NCBI GenBank assembly: GCA_013399855.1
Contig: VXAY01007421.1
Coordinates: 49,557-113,556, forward strand
Reading direction: 5' to 3'
DNA: 64,000 nt
DNA from: Oxyruncus cristatus
Taxonomy: Eukaryota; Chordata; Aves; Passeriformes; Cotingidae
The notes beneath the pieces were generated by a model that ran no database searches, was not told the DNA's origin, and was given only the letters and a program-made list of their open reading frames with translations. The first letter of the stretch is position 1, and every line of letters starts with the position of its first letter. Positions 25,526 through 37,714 of the stretch are shown here, piece after piece. The position numbers and the translations under genes were made by a program.

Positions 25526-26849
25526 CTGAAACCTACGATGAAGGCAAAAAAATAGGCACCATATAAGAAAATACTTATAAAGCTAATTTGATAACTCTTT
25601 AATTCCTTTCCATAGCCTAGTTTCTTATAAATATTATTTGTACTTTACTGTAATTATTGAGAAAATGAAAAATAATCACAAAATACAGTAGAATGTTTCA
25701 AGGGTTTAAATAATTTGGGGTTTTAAAAGCAAAGAAAAAACATTTTTATCATGAGGTTAGCACACTGATATCTAAAATATTTATTTAATTCCCTCTAGAG
25801 GGAAAAAAAGTGCTCTGCTTTAGACAAACTTCTTTGCCACAATATGCATGCTTACCTACAAGTTATCTACCTTTTTCAAGAACTGAGAGTCAAAATACTC
25901 ATAATAAAATTTAAAAACGGTAGTAATCAGAGATTTGCACCTATAGACCTAGACTAAAACCAAGATAAAATTCACCTTAAATATTCTCAGGTGTCCCAAC
26001 TCCCTTCTTTCTCTCTTGCTCACGGTAATTTCATGCTAATAGTAAGGGATGAGTATTTAAAACAACCACTGCTGTGCCAAGAAACACTGAATAATTGAAC
26101 CTCTGAAGGTCAAGCCCTGATGAAATCTTAAGTTTAATTATTAAGAAACATTATTTTCAATTTAATCATCTAAAGCTATAGTAACATTCTCTGGGTCATG
26201 GAAGAATGATAGACAATTCAGTAAAGAAAACTCCAACTGATAATGATTTTAAAGGGGAAAATATTTGTTCTGAAAGTTTTTGGAACTTTTAAAAAACAGC
26301 TCAGCATTGTGAGAGAAAATTCTCAAAAAATTACTTTTCTCAGAGAACTGATATTCTGAGAAAGCTGTTTTAATAATGAGAAAATATTGGCTTTTTTCCT
26401 CCATGTGCTATACAAAGTCTTTTACCATTACTTGATAGATTACCCAGCATAGATACCAGTATCTGCACCTTTTACCTTGAATACTTTCTTGTGAAGAAAC
26501 CCAAGTTCTGACCAAGTCTAAAGATTTTCCACATCTAAATGAAGAATTAGAAAGACTGTGTGCATAGCTGTATCTTATTACATCTCTGCCAAGTCTCCAT
26601 AGCTTCATAGTCCTAATACAATACTTGAGACTGCTGCACTGAGTACTCACCTTTGCCAAACTAGAGTTCACATGTACATTATGGTATACATAGTATACAA
26701 AACAAAGCAAGTTAGACTATACTCACAATTTACAAGCACACCTCCTGTTACACTGCAGACATTGCCACTGTTTTGACCTGTCCCCTGAGGACTGATAGGC
26801 ACTTGCACAGCAATGTAGTTATTCTGTGTGCCCAGGGAGAGCCATTTAT
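25526..26849. other. PDE4D: PDE4D upstream intron, no gene seen
   Basis: The acceptor side begins with the TTTCAG and pyrimidine tract (25,526-25,555 on the minus strand). The remainder is AT-rich sequence with no recognised exon or repeat. Confidence 0.5.
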
Positions 26850-27975
26850 GAAACACCTTCTATGATGAGTAATCCTACTGAGTTTGCATAGCCAGTTTCT
26901 GATAGTGGGGAAGCTAAAGGGGTGGTTTCTGTAAGAAGAAGACAGAAGTTGTTCCCATGTCTCACAGAGCCAATGTCAGACAGCTGCAAGATGGACCCAC
27001 TGCCAAGCCCATCAGCAGTGGGTAGCACCTCTGAGATAACACATTTCAGAAAGGGAGGAAAAAAGTCTGTGCAATCAGACAGAGAGAGGAATGAGAATAT
27101 GTGAGAGCAATAGCTGTGCAGTCACCACAATCAGTGAGGAAAGAGGAGGAGGTCCTTCATCAGCCAGAGGAGAGATTCCCGTGCATGGTGAACCATGCAG
27201 ACCATGGTGTAGACCTGCAGGGATGCCCCCTGCAGACCACTGAAGACCATAGTGGAGCAAATATCCAGCTGCAGCGCATGGAGCACCTCACACCTGAGCA
27301 GGTGGGTGCCTGAAGGGAGGCTTTAACTCCTACTGGAGCAAGCTCCTGGCAGAATTTGTGGCCCCATGAAAAGAGAATTCCATATTGCAGCAGGTTAGCT
27401 GTCAGGACTTGTGACATCATGGTGCATCCATACTGGGGCTGCCTGTTCCTGAAGGACTGCATCTTGTGGAAGGGACCCACTCCGGACCAGTTAATGAAGA
27501 ATTGTCTCCTGTGGGAAGGACTCAGGGTGGAGGCCGTTGTGGAGAACCTTCTGCTCTGGGAGGGAACACATGCTGGAGCAGAAGAGTGAGAGGAGTCCTC
27601 CCCAAGCTCAGGAAAGAGCAGCAGAAACATGTGATGAACTGCCCTCAGCCCCTGTTCCCATCCTCCTACTCCACTTGGTGAGGAGGAGATAGAAAATTTT
27701 GGAGTGAAGTTGAGTCTGGAAAGAAGAGAGGGGTGGGTAAAAGATGTTTTAAGATTTAATTTTGTTTTCCTCATTAATCTGTTCTGATTTGATTGATAAT
27801 ATATTACAGTTCCTCAAGTCAAGTCTGTTTTCCCTGTTATGGAAAGTGGTGAGTGATCTCTTCCTGGCCTTATCTTAACCCATAAGCCCATCATCTTACT
27901 TCTGCCCAGTTGATAAGGGGAGTATAGAGTGGCTTTGGTGGACACCTGGCATCCAACCAAGGTCAACCCACTACA
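26850..27975 (+). mobile_element. ERVL-type LTR, apparently solo, plus orientation
   Basis: The whole stretch resembles a long avian ERVL-type LTR. In order there are: a segment with GGGGAAGCTAAAGGGGTGG (26,908-26,926); a TATA-like GATAACACATTTCAG (27,034-27,048); a U3/R region of loosely repeated units containing TGGAGCA or close variants (about 27,250-27,580); a degraded polyadenylation region (GATAATATATTA near 27,795); and the terminal block CACCTGGCATCCAACCAAGG (27,943-27,962) ending in CCCACTACA at 27,975. The left border is approximate and no target duplication could be confirmed. No gag, pol or env is next to it. It is antisense to PDE4D. Minus-strand ORFs across it (27,160-27,774) are shadows. 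Confidence 0.8.
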
Positions 27976-30900
27976 GTAACATTAATAAGCTCCATTTATA
28001 CTTGGACCTTGAGCAGTTCAATTTTTAATCATTGAATCTAAATTAATAATTTAGCTATTTTTCTTAATCCAGATGTAACATAAAGAAATCAAATATTACA
28101 AAATGGTATGCATTAATGCGTATATTCTGAAGCAAACCAGCAGTAAAATCAATTACTGTGAAAATACAACAAGAATTAATGTGCTATTGTAATCCAGCGA
28201 GAAGTTTAACGTCATGCCTGTATTTTTAGTGTGTCCATATTGGATAGTTAAGACAGCTGAATAAATTAAAAACAGTAATGAAATTAACTATAGCTCTACA
28301 AGAAATGAAAAACACTGTTATCAAAGCTAAAAATAATCTATCACATGAGGTTATTTGATCCATTTCACCATTTGGGTTTTTTTGGAAAACTCTGAAAATT
28401 ATAAAAATCTTTGACTTGCAGCCACAGACAATCAGAATGAGATAGCTGAACTGAGTAGAAAAGAAATCACTGGACAGCTTCTTCTTCAACTCCTATTCAA
28501 AAATTAGAGAGATAGGGGATTATGACCTGAAAAAAAACACAAAGAAATGGAAGAATTCCAACAAAAATATTAAAGCCAGGCTTTGAAGAAATCAAGCAAT
28601 AGACTCCTAATGTTTATTTCAGTGACCATGAAAATTTAATTCATTTGTGGAAAAACTGGCCACCTACTCAGGTACAAATACACAGTATCTAAACCAGGAA
28701 ATGTTCACATACTGATATTATCCACCTCGTCAAAACAAAATAAAAACATGTTTTTTAGTTTTGCTTTATTTTTGACCATGGTTTTAAGAAGCATTATGTT
28801 TACTTCAAGAATTGTAAGCAATTTATACCAGTATTAGATTACGAAATTTTGGGGCAAAAGCCATTGCTGTCATTACCACAAAACCACCAAGAATGACAAC
28901 CAAGCTTTGGAATGGTAGGTGTGTGAGTTGCTACATAAAATGACTCAAGATCATAATTGTTAATAAAGAGAAAGTGACTCCTAGAAATAGTCCTACTCCT
29001 GACATTTCTTACCTTTGAGAATGTACATAAGAAAAAGAAAGTTCCTGTAAAGTGCCTGTTCATGAAATCAGTTAAATGGAACATATTAGGCTTTCTTTTT
29101 TTACCTTAAAGGTCTGGAAGACCCTCTGTTAATCCCTGCCCTGTAACCAATTAACTGAATGCTAGTACATGACAACCTTTCAGATACCAATTAACTTACT
29201 TCAACTCTTTTTGTCTAGAGCAGACTCTGGACTGGGACATTTAAAGTGTCTATTTCCTTATTCCATTTTTTTTACTGATTGGTAAACTTAATGCTCAAGA
29301 GATCATTTGCTACCCTTCTAATTAGCAGCCATGTTTCTTAGTTCTTATCAGTAGCTGCTCATTAGGAGGCATAAATTTTTGTGCAACAATAAGGGATTGT
29401 AATCCAAGGAAAAAAAGTCAGCTAGATATCACAAGCTTTCTAGAAAATAAGAATAGCCTGAGTAAAGTCAAAACTTAAAGAGCCCTGACACTGAAATGCA
29501 GAGTGGTTTTTGTTGTCATTTCTCTGGATACCTCTTGAGAGACTTAACAAGATTATCTGTTTCTCACCTTTCTTAGTGTTTCTTTGAAAAACATTTTTAA
29601 GAAGTATCACAGTGTACATCTCTAACAAAGTACTTGTGAAGTGTCAGTTCTTGAATCATCCATTCTTCAACCAGTCCACCCTGGCACACTTCCCTTTCTT
29701 TTCAATTGCAGCTCAATCTTATGACAAGGATCAAATTATTACTGGTATCCTAATGTTTATCCTTTCTCTTCCAAAAACAAATAAGCAAACTTCAAAGTGC
29801 TTAAAAAAAGCCCAATGCTAACAACTTTGACACGCCATCACAGTGCTCTTTAAAAGAACACTGATCAGGGAAAGTAAAAGGTACAGCACCTTAACCTCTG
29901 TGGTTTTTTGCATTACATTGTCATGGTACGCATCATGTCCTCGCAATAGTACAATTAAACCATAAGGTATCTGAAAAATAAGTAAAAATAATCACCTCAA
30001 TTTGTTTATTTGCAGCCCAGAGGCAGGATGAGTACCAAAGAGCCAGAGGTTACAAGGAAAACTCATTTTGGAGGTTTGACACGAGGCAAACCATTTGTCC
30101 TAATGAATGAGGGGGTTGTTTCTAGCCCACCTACAGAACAACTACTCGACTCAGTTCTGTGACTCTAGAGTGGCTCAAGTCAGAAAAACAATAATCTCTA
30201 ATAATTCGAACTACTTCTGTACAAAAAAAAAAATCTCTTTTGCACCCAAATAGTTTGAGGATACAGTATTAGTATCTGGACTTCCTTCTCTGTTTTACTC
30301 TGAATGTTATTTGTTACCCTGGCAATTCTTTCACCATGCCTGAGCTTCTTTACCTGAAGAACTGATACAATTCCCTTCTAGCTAGGAGTGTGCTTGAGAT
30401 CCACTAACACTGTTTATTAGCATAGCTATTTTAGATCCAGACTAAATAGATTACCATTCTTTCATGTAATTTTGTACTTTTTCCTTCATTCTCTTAATTT
30501 CTTTATCAATAATCATTTTAATACTTTGAAAATATAACTCAAGGAAACTATTAAACCAGTAAATGCTCTTGCTCTTGGATTCTTGAATTTTTATTTTTAT
30601 TAAAACATAAATGAGACTATATTATTCATAGACCATTTCAATGATGCATTTCACTGTGACTAGATTTACTGCTGTTCATTATTTGCACTATGGAAAAAGA
30701 AAAAACAATGATGATTCATACTCTCAAAACCACAGTTATACAAAATTAACTTCTATTCAGTCAGACAATTCTTTCCTTTTTTCTTCCTATGATGTAAATA
30801 CTTTAGTGGGAAAAAAGCCTCTACACGTGTTCAGAATAATATTTTTTTTTGCTATATCTTTCTTCAAGAGTTATAAAGTAATTACACCACTTAAAATGTG

Positions 30901-33900
30901 GTTATGTATCTCAGCACAAATCAAGTACTAATGTACATTAGAAAATTATTAGGTATTAATGATAATATAGTTAATCAGATAGAAATGGTGGAATTGTTAA
31001 TAGTGCAAAAAATACCCAAGTTTATGTCTGTTATGTATCAAGAAGGATGAAAGTTATTTACTGAAAGCAAATGAAAAGAAAATACTTTGCAGGTCACTAT
31101 TATGGAGACTTTTTTAAGGGAAAAAAAATGTTTAAATTTAGCAAAAAACCCAAACATTTCCACATAAAAAGTCTAAAAAATTTGGCAAAAGTCCCTCAGC
31201 TCTTCTAACAGTGATGAACCCTGGGAAGTTTGTGAGGACTGGAAAAACATCTCTTTTAAGAGAACAAATTCCAGTAGGGCAATGGGCCTACCAACCTCAC
31301 ACACAGAAATAAATCATATTATTATAAAGATGTAAGAATAATCCAGCGAAACTGACTTCATAGGAAACATCTCCTCAAACAAACCATTGGAATTTTTGCT
31401 GTACAATACAGCAGAGTTTTGTAAAGCACCAACATGAAACTGATGACAAAAATAATGCTACACAAATATGTCTGTCTCTGAGGCAGTAATTTCCCAGGAA
31501 ATTTCTACAGGACTTTCAGGTTCCCAGAGCAGCACAAGTGTTTTCAAAGAATGTCTGCAGTTAGGGAGATGTTCAGCAAGAAAAAAAACATCATGCCAAA
31601 ACCAAGGGAAAAAAAATAACTAAAGCAAGTTATTCAAAGTCATAGTTTTGAATTTCAGATCTGTTCATATAGGAGATTATGCCAAGAGTACTGCATCCTC
31701 TGCTGCACATATAATGAAAAAGCTGTAGGTATATAGACTTGGGTTTTGTGGACTTCAGTATGGCAGAACTATACTAACTTCAGTTTCATGGTGTATTGTC
31801 AGTTGCATAGGAGGACCTCATTCAGTAATAATCTCAAAACTACAGAATTCATAATTAGGCTACAAACATGTGTCACGCAGCTGCTGACATACTTGTCAGA
31901 ATGTCCCAAAAATGTCAGTACAAGATTTAGCCTCTTAATGGCAGTTGAAAAATCAAGGAACAAAGGCTCACCCTAACTAGCCCTAATTGTTTGGTAACTG
32001 TTATTAAAAATTCAGTTTGTTTACTGTTATCTGGAGTTTACCTAAGTGTACTCAGATATACTTCCCTCTGCATGGGAAGGAAACCAAGATGGACATATGC
32101 AAAAAAGTAGAGTTCCTAACATGGAAAAAAAATCTTATACTTCTTTTCGTAAAGAAAAGGGTTATGTGGCATTACAAATGTCAGATCTTTCAGGATAAGT
32201 GAAAGCTTTGAAATAGATACTTTACTAACTGCTGTAAATCCACATTTATGACAGTGTCATACAAAAGGAAGCTGACAAAATATTCATGTCAACATTTTTC
32301 TTTCAGATCTTGAACAAGGTAACTATACTGCCGGAAGTCCCAGGATGAAGTCCTTTCACTAATCTCTTCCAACTTTGGGAAATAAAGCTATTCATTAGTA
32401 AATTTTTTCCAGTAAGTGTGCTAAAATAGACTCACAATACTACAAGCACATTACAAAATGTTGGGAAACTCTAGTAGTGGAGCTTGGTTGTGTGACATGA
32501 TCGCAGTAAAGCAGTGGACAGAGATCCTTCTAAGTCACTTGTTTTCCAGAAGGGAAATGCATTTTTTTAATGATAGTCCAGTTGCAATCCTGAGTATAGA
32601 GCTTTACCCACAAATATTTACCTCCTGTTTTTCCATTCTAAAAATCACAATTATCTACCAACTCGTATGATTACTGAGACACACACACTAAAATACAGAT
32701 TTGGCCTCTCTGTGTTTGCAGCATTTATTTTGGTATTTTTCAGGCTTAGACATTGCCAAGTTTGCAAAATCAAAGTCACTGTAGTTGAACACTGAGCAGG
32801 TTATCAGATATTAGTCACTGAGCAAGTCTGATATCAGAGAAAATCTGATAATTCTCTAGTAAACTTCAGAATCTATGATCCGATACAGCCTTCCACTTCA
32901 GAATCCATTACTTCACAGCTATGTAACCGTAAAGAGGTATTTACACTATTATCAAAGAATTTGAAGACATCTTTAGTACACTTTCAAGGAATGAGTTTAC
33001 CCAGTTTGGTTAACTAGAGGACTGAGTCTTCCTTTCTGCTTTGGAGAAAATGGAGGATTTTACCCTTCTTACACAACCTTGCTTATAAAAAACAGTTTTG
33101 GGGCAATTAAGTAATTTGTCATATGAAAATTCCTGAATTATAGCATCATTCCAACCATCCAGCTATTACAGCTCTCATGTAGGAAAAGTATGCTAGCCTG
33201 ATTAATTTCAAATAGCTGGTATTGCTTCTTTTGCTTTAACTCTACATATCTTTAGTTTTGAACAAAAAAAGGAAAAGAAAAGAGATAAACAATTGAAGAT
33301 AGCTTATAAAATTGAAGAATTGGTAAATCCACTGACAAACAAAATATTTTTACAAAATACAGAAGAAGATATCTCCAGTTCAAGATTAAAAAATACAAAA
33401 TAGTAAAACAACCATTACTGAAAGTTAAAACTAGGTCCTAGAAATTTGTCCATGCATATGTCACACATACCTCTCATTTTTTTCTCTGATCGTTCTGAAC
33501 ATAATAAACAGTGAACATTAACTAGAAGCAAACTTATAAAATACTAATCTTTTGCTGAAACATAATTAGCAATAGAAATGAGTGAGCACATTCAACCAAT
33601 TCTTTCCTTATCAGTGCATTCTGCAGATCATCACAGACGCTGCTGAAGAAGCTTACTTTAAGCTAGTGAAAAGTTACTACTCTTTTACCTCTCTGTAGAC
33701 AATGAACAGACACGGAGAGGACACAGAGGGCAAAAATACCAGTACACTGTCTCCATTAGAGACTTTAAATCAATTATTGCTTTTTTGTTTCAACAGTAAA
33801 GACAAAAATGAAACAAAGACAGATAAGGTGGCAGTTAGGAAAGAAGATAAATTTATAAATAACACAAAACAAAATAAAAGAAAATAATCTTCTATAATAA

Positions 33901-33951
33901 AGCAATTATTCCTTGCTCTATTTAAACAAGTATTGCTGAAAGCCACTGTGC
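27976..33951. other. PDE4D upstream intron or 5' flank, no gene seen
   Basis: AT-rich sequence. A somewhat GC-richer stretch at 30,010-30,190 and another at 31,190-31,560 are unassigned. No exon with conserved sequence or clear transposon was recognised. Confidence 0.5.
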
Positions 33952-34527
33952 TGTTTTTGGCTGGAGTAGAGTTAATCTTCTTTACAGTGGCTGGTATGGG
34001 GCCGAGGTTCAGATTTTTGATGAACACAGGGGTGATAATAGAAATGTTTTTGTTATTGTTGAGCAGACACAGAACCAAAGCCTTTTCTGCTTTTTGTACT
34101 GCCATGCTGGCAAGGAAGTTGGGATGTGTGGGAGGTTGTGAGAAGACACAGCTGGAATAGGGGACCCCAACTGACCCAAGGGATATTCCAGACCACAAGA
34201 CATCATGCTCAATATATAAACCTGTAGGGAAGAAGGAGAAAGGGGGACATCTGTAGTGATGGCATTTGTATTCCCAAGTAACCATGACATGTAATGTGGC
34301 CCTGCTCTCCTGAAGATGGCTGAATACCTGCCTGGCCATGGGAAGCAGTGAATTAATTCTTTACTTTGCTTCTGTGTGCAGCTTTTGCTTTCCCTATTTA
34401 AATGTCTTTATCTCAAACCATAAGATTTCTAAGTTTTACGGTTCCAATTCTGTTTCTCATCCCACTGGTGAGGGAGTGAGCAAGTGGCTGTGTGGTACTT
34501 GTTTGCTGGATGGGGTTAAACTATATA
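33952..34527 (+). mobile_element. ERVL-type solo LTR, plus orientation
   Basis: The sequence opens with TGTTTTTGGCTGGAGTAGAG, contains GGTATGGGGC and TGTTTTTGTTATTGTTGAGC, then a TATA box (ATATATAAA near 34,214-34,222). The block TTCCCAAGTAACC (34,272-34,284) and CCTGAAGATGGCTGAA (34,311-34,326) lead to a polyadenylation-like CTATTTAAATGTC and an end at GGGGTTAAACTATATA. This order is that of a common avian ERVL-class LTR. The terminal CA is mutated. No matching 5-bp target duplication is visible. It is antisense to PDE4D. Open frames on both strands here are by-products. Confidence 0.85.
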
Positions 34528-35224
34528 TAAAGCCAGAAGCTTCTATATATCAAAACTGGATTTTTTTCAAGTGCTGTTTTCAAAGATATTATATTATTAC
34601 AGTCTTTTTATGATAAGGGACCAGAGCTGCTTTAAAGCAGTCCAGCTATAGTTTAAAAGGGAAAACCACTTTATCCTTGTTGTTGGGATATACCCAGCAT
34701 TGGGAAATAACAGCATTTCAAGCTGTTTCTAAGCAACTTCATCATTAGGACAATACTAAACTTAACTCTACACAATTTTGGAGGCATGACTGTTACTTTA
34801 AGTGTATATTATTATGCAGATCACCTCATGCAGGAAACAGTACGAGATAAAGATGTTTCTACATTTCATACTAACAAGAAATACATTAAAGAAGCTTCTC
34901 AATTCTTCATAATGTATTTTGAAATGTAATCCCAAGGTACAGAAGCCAAATCCTTTTAGTTTACTGATTTGAACTGTGTGAACAAGACTTTTAGATATTA
35001 TTTTTTTAGTAGCAATGACTTCAATTTTATTAGGGTGTTCTGTTCACCCACAAATAGTAGGCAATCTACACAAGAAAGTCTTCAGAACAAGTAAGTATTT
35101 GAGTCTCTATTCAAAATAAATAAATATATCCAGTTTTAGTTCTACAATTAAAAAACGAAATTGAGAGCACAACAGCTTCTTACCTTGTTTGACACAGCAA
35201 GAGATGACCATACATATTAATTCA
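34528..35224. other. unassigned AT-rich sequence
   Basis: No exon, repeat family or RNA gene recognised. Confidence 0.5.
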
Positions 35225-35605
35225 TATTAATCATGGGTCATCTACCGCCACCACTTGAGACTCTTAGAACACTGCCATCAGCATTGCCTCTGCTCAATCC
35301 TCAATATCCACTGGACTGACAAAGTGGACAATGTGTCTGTTCTTGAACAGGCAGCAGTCACGAGTATTGAGGCCATGCTGCTGAGAACACAGCTGCGTTG
35401 GGCAGGGCACGTCTCCAGGATGNGAGGAGAAAAGACAATGCAGAAAGAACTGAGTCTTGCCAGTACCACCAAAGGAGACTTTCCACTGTGCCCTTTGCAA
35501 CTGGACTTGTCTATCTCGCATTGGCCTTCTTAGCCACCAACGTGCTTGTAGCAAGCGTGGGTAGAGTCCTTCTCTAATCTTCGTTCGCGAAGCCTAGCCA
35601 TGATG
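35225..35605 (+). mobile_element. 3' terminal fragment of an RTE-like LINE (AviRTE candidate)
   Basis: A plus-strand frame gives RLLEHCHQHCLCSILNIHW, then TDKVDNVSVLEQAAVTSIEA and MLLRTQLRWAGHVSRM. This is the conserved C-terminal region found after the RT domain in RTE-like and similar LINEs (the H-W-x-D-x-V and L-R-W-x-G-H-V-x-R-M signatures). After a single N (35,423) about 100 residues of the usual C-terminus are missing. Another frame then gives a degraded zinc-finger-like RIGLLSHQ (about 35,516-35,540) and FVREAKP-like codons at 35,580-35,598, followed by ATGATG. That order and the ATG-rich end suit an RTE clade member. I do not recognise it as CR1. Confidence 0.7.
35423..35423. other. 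single undetermined base at a possible internal deletion or join
   Basis: One N interrupts the LINE fragment exactly where coding similarity breaks off. It may mark a contig join and not a real deletion. Confidence 0.9.
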
Positions 35606-36189
35606 CTGAATTCTATACCTAGCCCAGTAAACCACTCTGATGACATTTTGAGGGACATTTTCAGGGAAATTGTGTTAGAAAAAGCCCAGACTAAAAGTAA
35701 TCCACCTGCCACTTCGCTAGGTTCTCTATTCTTTCAATCAAGCCAAGTTTAAGATTTCCTTATATAGGGGTTTCATTGGGACTGTAGCATTTAGTAGGCA
35801 TCAATAGAAACTCACAGTTAATTCTATTAATTTATGCACCTTTTTTGAACCTACTTATATGTTTTCCTTTTACATTTTCCAATTTTCATTTCTACATTTG
35901 ATATTTTCTTCCAGAAAATTACTTCCCTTGCCTTTTAAAAAGATGCCTGTTCTCTAAGCCCTTCTGCATAATACCTAATATTCTATTTGACTTTTCAACC
36001 ACTGCTGATTATTGAGTTGATTTTTGCAAATAAATATCCACAATAATGACCAAGACCTCTATTCTGAATTGAAATAGGTCACTTAAAAACCCTTATTACA
36101 AATTTACAATTACTTTATATTTCCCATGAGCATTTTCTGGTACTTGTCAATACTGCTAGGTAAAGCATAGAATCTTTTGAAGTATCTGA
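35606..36189. other. unassigned AT-rich sequence
   Basis: No exon or repeat family recognised. Confidence 0.5.
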
Positions 36190-36325
36190 GAATCATAGAA
36201 CTGTAGAATGATTTGGGTTGTAGGGGACCTTAAAGATCATCTCCTTTGAAGGCCTCTGCAATAGACAGGGAACCATCTGCTGGACAACATTATTCAGCAC
36301 CCTATCCAGCCTTGTTTTAAGACTA
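36190..36325 (-). mobile_element. CR1 LINE 3' end, antisense
   Basis: AATCATAGAACTGTAGAATG (36,191-36,210) is the complement of a CR1 3' terminus with its short ATTCTRTGATTCT-type repeats. It is followed by GGGTTGTAGGGGACCTTAAA and further antisense CR1 tail to about 36,325. A short, 5'-truncated copy. Confidence 0.88.
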
Positions 36326-37714
36326 AATCAGTGGAATTATTAGCTTTAAGCAGTTTGGATTTTTTTTTTTTTTTCAGGAAAAGAACCAGCTTTTATTTTT
36401 CAGCACATTACCTTGCAAATAGGTACCTATAAACTTTCCAAGTAAAGATATTTGAGGCCAGTCCTTGACAAAGAATCTTCATTTGCACCTATAAGTTCAG
36501 ACTAATTTCTCAAAGGAAGGAAACTACAAAGCCAGGAAGATATTTCTTATCCACAGATCAATAGGGAAATAGAATGTCTATAGTTGTACTTAGGGAAGAC
36601 TTTGTGCAATGTTGGTGCAGAAGACATACTGGGAAAAAAATTGCAATTCATTTCCTATGGAATTATCAGCAGTATGACAAGAAACAACAGCTGGCAATTT
36701 GCTGAAACATCTAACACCATCAAGTTAGATGTTTATATTCTGTTAAGTAATAATAATGAAAACCTCGTTATTTGTAAAAAACATAATTTGACAAAAGCAA
36801 ATAAAACAAACAGTGCAAGTCATAATTTCAGGATGGTCCTCCTGTGTTTGTAAGTCATGATTTCACTAAAAAAAAAAAAAAGAAGAAAGGGAAAGCCTTA
36901 CAACCTACTCTGTCACTAAAAGAATATGGGAAGTTCTGCTAAACATTTGTGTGATAATTAAAAAGGCACCTTCCTATCTACTCAATATATACTCAAAACA
37001 GAGAAGTAAGAAAAATGAAAAATGAAAGAAGGAGGAGGAAAAAAAATCTTAAAGTCAGTCACACCGTGGAGCAGAAAGCCGAACAACCACACAAATACAT
37101 GCCTTTTTGAATAAACTCAAGAGTATCTTCTCTCCACAAACTCTTATCTTCATTACAATCAAGATACAGTTTAAATGCAGTTTATTTAATTAAAGACACT
37201 TCCATCTACAAATAAAGACATCCAACATGAGTAGAAGAATTATTTAAACTCAGTTTACTTTAACTGCCAAGGTATGGATAGAAATTCAAATGATAAGAGC
37301 ACTCAAGATTGTGATCTTACGGAGGAGACAGGTAGCGCTGCTACATTTCTGTGTTCATGCTTCTGCACATGACTACTATTGCTAGAATTAATTCAATCAT
37401 AACTCAAGCTAAAAACTCAGTAAAAAACAGTTCCATAACGAGGACTTCATGCCGACATTTTATATAATATGGCACAAGTGCACTTTCTTCTAAGAAAATC
37501 CTATGTCATCAGAATTGAGTAGGAAATTGTTTTTCTGCACTGCCTAACTGTTCAATTTCAGAAATCTTCCTGTTTTGTGACATATGGAAAGAAAGATCTT
37601 ACAATATTTTCATAAAAAGCAGAGTTTGAGATCCATATTTTCTCACACTTTCTCCTCATGTAGTCCAGAACACAGTACAACCTCCTGGAAACCAAATGAA
37701 CCAACAGGAATCAC
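36326..37714. other. unassigned AT-rich sequence with a T-run
   Basis: A 15-base T-run at 36,360-36,374 could be the complement of a poly(A) tail, but no retrocopy was recognised next to it. A-runs occur near 36,868-36,880. No exon seen. Confidence 0.45.

Noticed and set aside
27160..27774. 204-aa minus ORF
   Set aside because: Shadow of the plus-oriented ERVL LTR with low stop density from its repeated units.
33770..34339. 189-aa minus ORF
   Set aside because: Runs antisense through the LTR at 33,952-34,527 and into AT-rich flank; no family resemblance.
36360..36374. T-run considered as the poly(A) tail of a minus-strand processed pseudogene
   Set aside because: No coding similarity or target duplication could be found beside it.
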